Assembly (NCBI GenBank): GCA_002404095.1
Contig: DHJA01000160.1
Location: forward strand, 1-19,489
Direction: 5' to 3'
Length of the DNA: 19,489 nucleotides
Source of the DNA: Planctomycetaceae bacterium UBA4732
GTDB taxonomy: Bacteria; Planctomycetota; Planctomycetia; Gemmatales; Gemmataceae
Shown here: positions 1 through 7,258 of the stretch, piece after piece
Layout of the letters: each line of letters begins with the position of its first letter
Numbering within the stretch: the first letter of the stretch is position 1
Notes under the pieces: model-generated
What the model saw: the letters and a program-made list of their open reading frames with translations, nothing else
Told to the model about the DNA's origin: nothing
Database searches by the model: none
Program-made: the position numbers and the translations under genes

Positions 1-174
<174 letters not shown>

Positions 175-207
175 TTAAAACTACGGAGTGGTATCTCCAT
201 TTGTAAC

Positions 208-242
208 TGGACGCCTGTTTCACACCTTAATTAAGGCGTCCA
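208..242. repeat. Inverted repeat in the glnB / glycosyltransferase gap
   Basis: TGGACGCCT (208-216) is matched by its perfect complement AGGCGTCCA (234-242). The loop includes the 12-bp palindrome CCTTAATTAAGG (225-236). It lies downstream of the glycosyltransferase gene and upstream of the P-II gene, both on the minus strand. It could therefore be a weak terminator for the first or an operator/leader for the second. No T-run follows the stem, so a classical intrinsic terminator is doubtful. The rest of the 160-285 gap shows no gene. Confidence 0.5.
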
Positions 243-285
243 CCTTCGGAGGGATCGTTAAAAGGAGTATTTGAGATTGTGTGGA

Positions 286-2682
286 TCATTTTCGGGCGAA
301 TACATCATCAGCCGGCGCGATGCGAACGCGGACCCAACCGGCCGTAACAGCGCCGCGCCGCCCGTGGCGCACAAACTCCACCGAATCAGGTAAGTCGCGC
401 AATAAGTCCGCGAGCAACGGCCCCGTTTTAACTATCAGGAGCGTTCCAGGGTGAGAACGCACCGTCTGCAAAAGCTGGGCGCGTTGATCGGCGCTGTAGG
501 CGTGAACATCCGCGCGAGGTAGGTAAAAGCTCACCGAATCCCACCTTTGTGGATAGCACACGACAGATAAAGCCGGCGTTTGGGGTATGTCGCGCAGACA
601 ATCGCGGAGCGAATATTGCCGGTTGTAGGCCGGCTGCAACACGAACACCCCCGCGAAGAGGACGGTGAACGTCGCTCCGGCGCAAACGGGCCACGACGCC
701 TTCTTACGAAACGCCACGAGGAGGGCGGAAGCGGCGACGGCCCCTCCGCTCAGGGCAAACGCCGCGGTTGGTTTGATGAGGTGATAGCCTCCCGCCAGAA
801 GCGCGGCCCCCGCGCCAAGCGTTAGCATGAAAAAGGTCGCGCGGTAAGCAGTGCGGGCGCCGCGACTCCAGACAGCGGCCCACGATTCCCGGAGGGAGCG
901 GCGCGGGACCAGTGCGCCAAGGTAGCACCCCAACGCCAGCGCCAGCGGCGGCAGGGCCGGCACGATGTAGACGGCGCGCTTGCAACCGGACGCGGAGAAG
1001 AACAGTAGCGACCAGAGAGCGGCCAGCACAAAGAAGCCGAGGGCCGGCTGTCGGCGCGCCGCTGACCGCCGCGATCGCCGGAACAAATAGCGAAGAAATC
1101 CGGGCAATAGCAAGCTCCAAGGCAACATGCCGAGCAACAACGGCGGTAGATGGAACCAGAACGGTTCGGCGTGGTCGAACGGCGCCAGGAAACGGACGAC
1201 GTTGTGTCTCCAGAAGAACGAGGCGGCGAACTCCGGCTCGGCCGCGATGATGGCAATGTACCACGGCCCCGCCACGAGGAGGACGACGGCCAGATAGGCT
1301 GTCCAGTGCCGGAAACCGACGCGGGCGGCGCGTCGGTCCAATAGATAATACGCCAGAACCGGAACCAGGATCAGCACCAGAGCGACGGGGCCTTTGGTCA
1401 GGACGCCCAGCGCGCAGGCCGTCGCCGACAGCAACCACCATCCCCAGTGCAACCGACGGCCTAGGAGCGCCGCGTGGGCCGTGGCTAAACCCGCCGTCGT
1501 CCAAAGGCACAGCAGGCAGTCCATCGTCAACATGCGTTCGAGGTAGACGAAACGCCCCGACAGGCACAGCACGAGCGCCCCACATAGGCCGGCGCGGTCG
1601 CCGGCCGCTCGCCGGCCCCAGAAATAGGTCAGCAGGACCGTGAGGAGGCCGGCCAAGCCTGGGACGAGGCGCGCGGCCCAGTCGTGGACCCCGAACAGCG
1701 TGTAGCTGGCCATCACCGACCAATAGAGCAAAGGCGGTTTGTCGAGGTATGGCTGGCCGTTGAGGACGGGTGTGAGCAGTCGTCCCTCGGCCAGCATTTG
1801 CCGCGGAATCTCGGCGTAGCGCGGTTCCTGCGGTTCCAGCAACGGCGCGCTCAGGCGCGAAAAGAAGAGCAGCCCCGCGACGATCAGCAAAAGCGCGAGT
1901 GCGGGCAAGGGTGAACGCTGGCGAGCCGGGTCGCGTAAGCGCCCGGAGTTCGATTCGGCGCCGGCGAACAAAACCTTCGACCACCAGAACGGCAGCAGAC
2001 AAGATAGAGTGCGCGGCACGTCCAACAGCGACACCGTACTTTTGCCGCGCAGGCGCGGCCGGTGACGAACGCCAGCCTCGCCAACTTCGTAGCCAAGTTG
2101 GCGGGCGCGCGCCAGCATTTCCACGTTGACGAAGAAGCCGGTGGTTTCCGGCAGGATCGTCGCCAGCGCGTCGCGGCGGAAAACTTTCAGGGCGCAATCA
2201 CAGTCACGAACGCAAGAGCCGAGAAGGGTACGAGTCAACAGGTTGTAGCCGCGCGAAAGGAAACGGCGTAGCCAGGAATCCTTGCGCGCCTCGCGCCAGC
2301 CGACGGCGATAGGGTAGTTATCGGTCAGTGGCAACAGACGGCCCAGGTCCGCAAGGTAAAATTGACAATCCGCATCGGTAAAGGCCACTAACTCGAAACG
2401 CGCCGCCTCGAAGCCGGTGCGTAGGGCCGCGCCGTAACCTTTATTCGTTGGATGGCGCAGCAGCCGCACACGCGGGCGGATCGCCGCCTCTTCCGCTGTG
2501 ATCGCGGCCGTGGCGTCGCGGCTGCCGTCGTCAACAACTAAAATTTCATAGTCGTCGCATAAGGCCGCCAGGGCGTCATCGGCCTCCACGACGGCCTGAC
2601 GGATGCCGGCTTCCTCGTTATAGGCGGGAAGAATGAGCGACAGCCGCCGCCCCACCTCAGGAGAAGCAATTCGGCCGACCAT
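286..2682 (-). CDS. GT2 (DPM1/GtrB-like) - GT83 (ArnT/PMT-like) fusion glycosyltransferase
   Basis: 798 residues with two enzyme modules. Residues ~13-240 are a GT2 polyprenyl-phosphate sugar synthase: LSLILPAYNEE at the start, VVDDGS at 49-54 and the metal-binding TDAD at 102-105. A short linker (~241-258) follows. From ~260 the chain is a multi-span membrane protein of the ArnT/PMT_2 type, with the periplasmic acidic motif EPQEPRYAE (283-291), the DKPPLLYW stretch (~314-321) and about ten hydrophobic segments. By family knowledge the first module would load a sugar from a nucleotide donor onto undecaprenyl phosphate and the second would use that lipid-sugar to modify lipid, glycan or protein outside the membrane. 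Sugar and acceptor cannot be read from sequence. AAGGA lies 9 nt before the ATG, supporting this start. It follows the arginase-fold gene by 45 bp on the same strand, so they are probably co-transcribed. Confidence 0.9.
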   Translation of the reverse strand: MVGRIASPEVGRRLSLILPAYNEEAGIRQAVVEADDALAALCDDYEILVVDDGSRDATAAITAEEAAIRPRVRLLRHPTNKGYGAALRTGFEAARFELVAFTDADCQFYLADLGRLLPLTDNYPIAVGWREARKDSWLRRFLSRGYNLLTRTLLGSCVRDCDCALKVFRRDALATILPETTGFFVNVEMLARARQLGYEVGEAGVRHRPRLRGKSTVSLLDVPRTLSCLLPFWWSKVLFAGAESNSGRLRDPARQRSPLPALALLLIVAGLLFFSRLSAPLLEPQEPRYAEIPRQMLAEGRLLTPVLNGQPYLDKPPLLYWSVMASYTLFGVHDWAARLVPGLAGLLTVLLTYFWGRRAAGDRAGLCGALVLCLSGRFVYLERMLTMDCLLCLWTTAGLATAHAALLGRRLHWGWWLLSATACALGVLTKGPVALVLILVPVLAYYLLDRRAARVGFRHWTAYLAVVLLVAGPWYIAIIAAEPEFAASFFWRHNVVRFLAPFDHAEPFWFHLPPLLLGMLPWSLLLPGFLRYLFRRSRRSAARRQPALGFFVLAALWSLLFFSASGCKRAVYIVPALPPLALALGCYLGALVPRRSLRESWAAVWSRGARTAYRATFFMLTLGAGAALLAGGYHLIKPTAAFALSGGAVAASALLVAFRKKASWPVCAGATFTVLFAGVFVLQPAYNRQYSLRDCLRDIPQTPALSVVCYPQRWDSVSFYLPRADVHAYSADQRAQLLQTVRSHPGTLLIVKTGPLLADLLRDLPDSVEFVRHGRRGAVTAGWVRVRIAPADDVFARK

Positions 2683-2727
2683 GCCGGAGATTCCTTGATA
2701 GGGATGACTTCTGGCAAGCGGCGCGCT

Positions 2728-3669
2728 TCACGCCCGCTGGAGGACGCCGGGCTTGGAGCCTGTCGCTCGCCCACCGGCGCGTTCGACCAAGAGGCGAAGA
2801 TTGACGCACTGGTTGACGTGGTTGGCGTATTCAGGGTCAATTTCGAGCGACGGGTGTTCGGTGAGGTGAAAGATCTTCCGGAACCACCCTTGAACGTGAA
2901 CCGGCGACCAGTCGCCGACGACGTCCATGCCCGCCAATCGGCCGTCGGCCGCGGCCGTGAAGCCGTCCAACACGGCGTTGACTTCACTTATAGCCAACAA
3001 TCCCGAATCCCAATTCACCACCGCTTCGTTGCCAGCGAGGACGTCCTTGTCGAGAGAAATGTACAATGGGCGATCCGCCAACTCCTGACGGTAAGGTCGC
3101 AACAACTCCTCGACCCGTTTCCGACCGGCATGAGTGGCAGGCGCTGGACGCAACGGCTCATGTTCCACGCCGGCCCAGGCGCCGCGACGGAAGCGGCGGT
3201 AGGCTGGGAAAGGCGTGATACGGCCCTCGCGCAACTCGCGCCAAGGCGCCATCCAGCGATAGGAATTGTCGAAATCCACTTCGCCGCCGACGTGGAATAT
3301 CCGCCGGGCCATCGGCAGGAGCGACGCATGGCGCAGCCAGGTTCCGCAGTGCAGGAACGGGACGCCGCGCATCCAGTCGGGATGATTGTCTATCACCAGC
3401 AGGTTGAACGGCTCGCGCAACCGGCGCACGAGGGCAAGGCTGACGTGATGGAAATCCCCTGAGCCGTAGAAGGTCATATGCGGCTCATGGTCCGCTTCGC
3501 CGCCCAGTAGGTCCGAGAGGTTTTGCTCAAAGCGCCGAAATTGCCCGAACCCGCAGGCCATGCGGATGCGCGGCCCCCAGTCTCGCGCGTTGTAAACAGG
3601 GCGGCGGCCGCCAACGAGGGCTTTTTGGCTGGTGACGGCGCCGTCCAGGTCGAGAATGCGGACATCCAT
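2728..3669 (-). CDS. Arginase/ureohydrolase-fold protein, divergent (313 aa)
   Basis: Recognised by the spaced metal-binding motifs of the arginase superfamily. GSGDFHH at 69-75 stands for the usual GGDH box, VIDNHPDW at 92-99 for DAHxD (ligands D94, H96, D98), and SLDKDV at 205-210 for the DxD box (D207, D209). All expected Mn ligands can be placed. The block where arginases carry a substrate-site Glu reads DVVGDWSP (249-256) with no Glu in the expected position, and the sequence around the motifs is unlike canonical arginase or agmatinase. A non-urea hydrolase, a hydrolase with another guanidino substrate or a non-enzymatic role are all possible. The ATG at 3669 is preceded by only a weak G-rich site (GCGGGGC). 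It is the upstream member of a unit with the fusion glycosyltransferase, so it may act in modification of a glycoconjugate, but this is inference. Confidence 0.7.
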   Translation of the reverse strand: MDVRILDLDGAVTSQKALVGGRRPVYNARDWGPRIRMACGFGQFRRFEQNLSDLLGGEADHEPHMTFYGSGDFHHVSLALVRRLREPFNLLVIDNHPDWMRGVPFLHCGTWLRHASLLPMARRIFHVGGEVDFDNSYRWMAPWRELREGRITPFPAYRRFRRGAWAGVEHEPLRPAPATHAGRKRVEELLRPYRQELADRPLYISLDKDVLAGNEAVVNWDSGLLAISEVNAVLDGFTAAADGRLAGMDVVGDWSPVHVQGWFRKIFHLTEHPSLEIDPEYANHVNQCVNLRLLVERAGGRATGSKPGVLQRA

Positions 3670-3892
3670 GTCAAGCGCCCCGCGTCAAGCGCGGGTCCAA
3701 AGGTAGCGGCCTATTAACGAGGCCGAAAGAAGTTTACCAGCCCCATCCATGAGGCTTCCGCTTGTCGGCCCGAAATGGGTCCGGGCGTCGGCGTCGGAAT
3801 AGGTATACGGCAATCCGAAGGCGACGCACAAGGCGAATCAGGACGAATTTGCTAACATCAAGGAAGCCGATTTCTTTGACAAGGAGCCACCA

Positions 3893-4360
3893 ATGATCCG
3901 GCCAGTCGCTCCCGCCGATACGCCTGCGCTGCTTATCCTCACCGACGCCACTGGCGTCTTCAAAAAACATGAGATTCAGGCGCTTCAAGAAGTCCTCGAC
4001 GAGTACCACGAAGCCAACCACGGCTTTGGCCATGTCGCCGTCGTGGACGAGCGCGACGGCCGCATCGTTGGCTACGCCTATTACGCGCCGGCTTCCATGA
4101 CCGATCGCACTTGGTATCTGTACTGGATTGCCGTCACGAAAGAGATTCAGGCCAAAGGCGTCGGCTCTGGGCTATTGGGCCACGCCGAGGACGAAATCCG
4201 CGCCAAAAACGGCCGCGTGCTATTTATCGAAACGTCTTCGCTGCCACATTACGATCCGACGCGGCGTTTCTATCTCAAGCAGGGATACGAAGTGATGGGC
4301 GTACTGCGCGACTACTACGCCGATGGCGATGACATGGTGGTCTTCCGTAAGAGGATTTAA
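3893..4360 (+). CDS. GNAT-family N-acetyltransferase
   Basis: 155 residues, the usual length of a single GNAT domain. The acetyl-CoA pyrophosphate loop is QAKGVGSG at 86-93 (the Q/RxxGxG/A pattern), preceded by the strand YLYWIAV and followed by the helix LLGHAEDEI. The C-terminal motif RRFYLKQGYEVMGVLRDYY (124-142) is the motif B region, where a Tyr often acts as the general acid. The enzyme would move an acetyl group from acetyl-CoA to an amine; the substrate (protein N-terminus, antibiotic, small amine) cannot be inferred. AAGGAG sits 6 nt before the ATG and fixes the start. It is a single-gene unit, divergent from the arginase-fold gene across 223 bp (3670-3892) in which I see no other gene. 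An IS3-like terminus begins 8 nt after the stop codon. Confidence 0.9.
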   Translation: MIRPVAPADTPALLILTDATGVFKKHEIQALQEVLDEYHEANHGFGHVAVVDERDGRIVGYAYYAPASMTDRTWYLYWIAVTKEIQAKGVGSGLLGHAEDEIRAKNGRVLFIETSSLPHYDPTRRFYLKQGYEVMGVLRDYYADGDDMVVFRKRI

Positions 4361-4367
4361 GAATCTG

Positions 4368-4393
4368 TATAGCCGACCCCGAAAACTGGACCA
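4368..4393 (+). mobile_element. Solitary IS3-family-like terminus
   Basis: The stretch TATAGCC-GACCCC-GAAAA-CTGGACCA resembles the terminal inverted repeats of many IS3-family elements, which commonly contain GACCCC followed by CTGGACC. It begins 8 nt after the acetyltransferase stop codon. No transposase gene follows, so at most a relic is present. A related sequence in opposite orientation occurs at 18045-18070 (17 of 26 aligned positions identical by my reading). The family call rests on memory of terminus style and is tentative. Confidence 0.35.
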
Positions 4394-4439
4394 CCGGCTA
4401 TGTTAGTGCAACATCACTCCGTGGTTTGATGGGTTGGGT

Positions 4440-4462
4440 GGGACGGGCTTCTAGCCCGTCCC
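4440..4462. terminator. Perfect 10-bp hairpin between convergent genes
   Basis: GGGACGGGCT (4440-4449) and AGCCCGTCCC (4453-4462) form a perfect stem around a 3-nt TCT loop. It lies 80 bp after the acetyltransferase gene (+) and 117 bp after the ketosynthase gene (-), where a bidirectional terminator would be expected. There is no T-run on either side, so it may instead be a copy of a genome-wide extragenic palindrome. Confidence 0.5.
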
Positions 4463-4578
4463 TTGGAACCTGCTGAGAAGGCTTGTTGGCGGCGGGGCCG
4501 GTGGACCTATCCGGCCTTCCAAGGCTCGTTCTCGGCCGCAGAGGTCGAGGCAGGGCCGATCTCGCTGATTGGCGTCTT

Positions 4579-5796
4579 TCAGACGGCTTTCAACACCAGA
4601 CAAGTATTGCTGCCGCCGAAACCGAACGAGTTGGACGCCGCCACGCGCACGGTCGCCGGACGCGCTTCATTCGCCACGTGGCAAAGGTCGCATTCCGGAT
4701 CGGGATCGTCGAGATTGATCGTCGGCGGCAGCGCCTTGCGCTCCATGGCCACCACGCACGCCAACGCCTCCACCGCCGCCGCCGCCGTCAGCAGGTGGCC
4801 CGTCATGCTCTTGGTCGAACTGACCGGCACGCGCTTCACCGCCTCGCCGAACACCGTCTTGAGTACGCGCGTCTCCGCCACGTCGCCGACCGGCGTACTC
4901 GTGGCGTGCGCGTTGACGTAATCCACTTGGTCTGGGGACACGCCGGCGTCATTGAGCGCTTGACGCATCGCCGCCGTCGCCGGCTCCGGGTGCGGGCTGG
5001 GGATGACCATGTTATGGGCGTCGCTGCTGGCGCCAAAGCCAGCCACTTCCGCATAGACGCGCGCGCCGCGTTTCCGGGCCGTCTCCGCCCGTTCCAGCAC
5101 GAACATGGCGCCGCCCTCCGCCATCACGAAACCATCGCGGCCGCGATCGAATGGACGCGAAGCGGCGCGCGGCTCGGCGTTGCGACGCGATAAGGCGCGG
5201 AGATTGCCGAAGCACGCCAGCGACATCGGCGTTACCGCCATGTCACAGGCGCCCGCGAGGCAAACGTCGATCCAACCCAGTTCCAGCCACTGCCGCGCCT
5301 GCTCCAGCGCGTAGTTGCCGCTGGCGCACGCCGCCGACACCGTTAAGCATGGGCCGGAAAGCTCCAAAACGCGCAGCGACCGGCGCAACATGGATTCCGT
5401 ATGCCGATGCCCTTCCCATAAGCAGGAGCCGCCGGCCAATCCATCGGTTTCCCACAGCTGAAGCCATTCGGCGCCGGAGCCGAGGACCAGACCGACGCGC
5501 ATGTCGCGGCGCCGATCCCACCAGTCGGCGTCGCGGAGCGCCGAGACGCAGCACCAGCGCAGCAACTGTTCCAGCCTATGCAGCTCTGCAAACTCCGCGC
5601 TGTTTTGCCCGACGGGGCAGGCGATTTCTCCGAGCTGCCCGGCGATTTGGCTGGGATGGTCTGCCACGGAAAAGCCGGTCACGTGATCCACGGCGGATCG
5701 GCCGGCCAGGAGCTGGTCGGCGAACTCCATGTACGTCCGTCCCAGCGGCGTGGCTGTGCCTACGCCTGTGATCCAGACAGGACTGCAATGGCTCAC
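4579..5796 (-). CDS. Beta-ketoacyl-ACP synthase, FabF (KAS II) type
   Basis: 405 residues, full length for a KAS II condensing enzyme. The Cys-His-His triad is complete: C157 in VSAACASGNYAL, H297 in VNAHATSTPVGD and H334 in SSTKSMTGHLLTAAAA, with the supporting Lys329 and the C-terminal NSFGFGGSN (389-397). The enzyme would condense malonyl-ACP with an acyl-ACP in the cytoplasm. The GTG start overlaps the stop of the preceding gene in a GTGA arrangement, so the two are translationally coupled. No ACP, ketoreductase or dehydratase gene is nearby, so a specialised lipid, polyene or polyketide route is as likely as housekeeping fatty acid synthesis. The pairing with a degenerate ketosynthase-like partner resembles KS plus chain-length-factor pairs. 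Confidence 0.93.
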   Translation of the reverse strand: MSHCSPVWITGVGTATPLGRTYMEFADQLLAGRSAVDHVTGFSVADHPSQIAGQLGEIACPVGQNSAEFAELHRLEQLLRWCCVSALRDADWWDRRRDMRVGLVLGSGAEWLQLWETDGLAGGSCLWEGHRHTESMLRRSLRVLELSGPCLTVSAACASGNYALEQARQWLELGWIDVCLAGACDMAVTPMSLACFGNLRALSRRNAEPRAASRPFDRGRDGFVMAEGGAMFVLERAETARKRGARVYAEVAGFGASSDAHNMVIPSPHPEPATAAMRQALNDAGVSPDQVDYVNAHATSTPVGDVAETRVLKTVFGEAVKRVPVSSTKSMTGHLLTAAAAVEALACVVAMERKALPPTINLDDPDPECDLCHVANEARPATVRVAASNSFGFGGSNTCLVLKAV

Positions 5797-6704
5797 CGTT
5801 TGGCCTCCGCCAGGGGCAAGGGAGAGCGCAAGCGCGCTTCCAGGTTCGCGCCGTCGCCGTTCCTCAGAGCGTGTTCGGTCCAGCGACCGATCTTCTCCAC
5901 TTCAACACGGCCGCCTGCTTCCATCGGCAGAATGAAGGCGGCGCGGCTGATCTCTTTCTCTTGGGTTAAGGCGTCCAGAACCGCGTTAAGGCCGAACAGG
6001 TCGAGGGCCGGCGCCAAGTCGCCTGTCGGCAGCGGCATCGGGTAAGCGCCGCCCGCGGTGATGCGCAGGCGAATGCCGGAGGCGGTCGAAAGCCGAGGCG
6101 GCGTCAGCGCCAGGGCCAGAGCCGCGCAATGCGTCCCCGGTGCGTGAACGCCCGAACGATCCGGCGCCGTATCCGGGTCGAGGGCGGTCAGCACCACCCA
6201 GGCGCCCGGCACGCGCTTGGCGTCGATCATGGCGCCGGCAGCCGCGAGGACTTCGGTGGCGCAGCCCGGCCCGCCGCAGACGCCGAAGTTCGGGCCGTGA
6301 ATCTTGAAGATCTGGCTGATCGTGCCGGAAGGCGAATGCAGCGAGCGATGGGCCGTCAGATGCGGCGAAGCGCCCCAGGCGCCCTCGACTTGATAGCGCT
6401 GCATGGCGGCGGCCAGGGCCGGTCTACCCATGTAATACGGGGCCGCCAAAACGCCCCAGTCACGGAACGATGCGACACTTAGGCCGAAGCGGTGGACGGC
6501 GTGATAGACCGCTGAAATGGCCGCGACGGTTTGCTCATCGGCCTGCTTCAGTGCGCTAAGCGGCAAAGGAACGTCGCATCCCGGGCCGGGCATACGGCGC
6601 AGTTCCGGGAGGCTCTCCAGCGGCACGCGCACCCAAGCATGGGCCGCCACGTCGCAAGCCACGGCGCGCGGCTGCGCGGCGGGAGGATAATGAGGTGGCT
6701 TCAA
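5793..6704 (-). CDS. Ketosynthase-like protein without active-site Cys (chain-length-factor-like)
   Basis: 303 residues related to the N-terminal half of thiolase-fold condensing enzymes. The segment HSPSGTISQIFKIHGPNFGV (123-142) followed by CGGPGCATEV aligns with the nucleophile region of ketosynthases (GPxxTVxxACASG). The catalytic Cys column falls on Pro146 or an adjacent residue, and no VNAHGT or GH motif follows, so it should not condense on its own. The chain-length factors of type II polyketide and aryl-polyene systems also lack the Cys, but they are full length; this protein is about 100 residues shorter. It starts at a TTG with AAAGGA 9 nt upstream; the next in-frame alternatives are GTG codons from residue 15 on. 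It overlaps the FabF-type gene by 4 nt, suggesting a heterodimer. The chain-length role is inference. Confidence 0.7.
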   Translation of the reverse strand: MKPPHYPPAAQPRAVACDVAAHAWVRVPLESLPELRRMPGPGCDVPLPLSALKQADEQTVAAISAVYHAVHRFGLSVASFRDWGVLAAPYYMGRPALAAAMQRYQVEGAWGASPHLTAHRSLHSPSGTISQIFKIHGPNFGVCGGPGCATEVLAAAGAMIDAKRVPGAWVVLTALDPDTAPDRSGVHAPGTHCAALALALTPPRLSTASGIRLRITAGGAYPMPLPTGDLAPALDLFGLNAVLDALTQEKEISRAAFILPMEAGGRVEVEKIGRWTEHALRNGDGANLEARLRSPLPLAEAKR

Positions 6705-7258
6705 ACGACACGGATCCTTTCCGTTGCCATTCCGTCCCTAAACCTCCCTAATCCCCGCGAGTCTATCGCGTCCTCTCAATGTGGCAATCCATTGCGGCGA
6801 GAGGACACGGCGGGGCGGCCGTGTGGGCTGCGCGGAATCAGGAAAGTCCTACTTCAAAACCCAATGAACTGTCAACATGGGATCGGCCGTCACGGCCGGG
6901 GAGGAAGGCGCCGCCCGGCAACGATATGGCGTTCGGCCTCCTCTCTTTCCTTCTTCGGCAAGGACCGGCCGCCTACTTGTGCGGTTTAATCCAAATGAAG
7001 CGATTTTGCGGAAGTACTCGATCGCAGGTCAAAGACCGCGCTTTCTAAACCGTCTCCCCATTCCTTTTAACCCGCGCCTCTTACTCATCTTTGCAAATTG
7101 GCACAAATCCAGGTAATCTGGAAGAGCCATTCAAACTTGGCGAGCCGGGAGCGTAAGCGACCGGAGTATGGTATCAGCGATTGCGCGGAACTCCGGTCGC
7201 TTACGCTCCCGGCTCGCCATTGTGTAAGTGCATCTAAGTTCCAATAGGAACCTCACCC
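6705..7258. other. 554-bp intergenic region between divergent genes
   Basis: This gap separates the start of the ketosynthase-like gene (-) from the start of the tricorn gene (+), so it should hold promoters for both. I see no convincing gene. GTCCTCTC (6770-6777) pairs with GAGAGGAC (6799-6806), with a smaller AATG/CATT dyad inside, giving a nested hairpin in the ketosynthase leader. A weak promoter-like pair TTGCAA (7091-7096) and TAATCT (7114-7119), spacer 17, faces the tricorn gene and would place the large inverted repeat at 7138-7219 in its leader. Confidence 0.5.
7138..7219. repeat. 30-bp perfect inverted repeat, 22-nt loop
   Basis: Arm 7138-7167 begins TGGCGAGCCGGGAGCGTAAG and ends in CGACCGGAGT; arm 7190-7219 is its exact reverse complement. 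The loop, 7168-7189, is not symmetric. The repeat ends 39 bp before the tricorn start codon. In RNA it would form a very stable hairpin in the leader; in DNA it could extrude as a cruciform. It looks like an intergenic palindromic repeat rather than an insertion sequence, because there is no coding content. Confidence 0.9.

Noticed and set aside
704..2197. A 497-residue open frame on the minus strand inside the glycosyltransferase gene
   Set aside because: It overlaps the fusion enzyme in another frame, is Arg/Pro/Gly rich without any motif, and is the expected by-product of high-GC coding DNA.
2695..3462. A 255-residue plus-strand frame opposite the arginase-fold gene
   Set aside because: The opposite strand has all superfamily metal motifs in order; this frame has no recognisable domain.
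6531..7116. Short plus-strand frames in the gap before the tricorn gene
   Set aside because: They overlap each other in different frames, lack ribosome sites and show low-complexity composition, and part of them is antisense to the ketosynthase-like gene.
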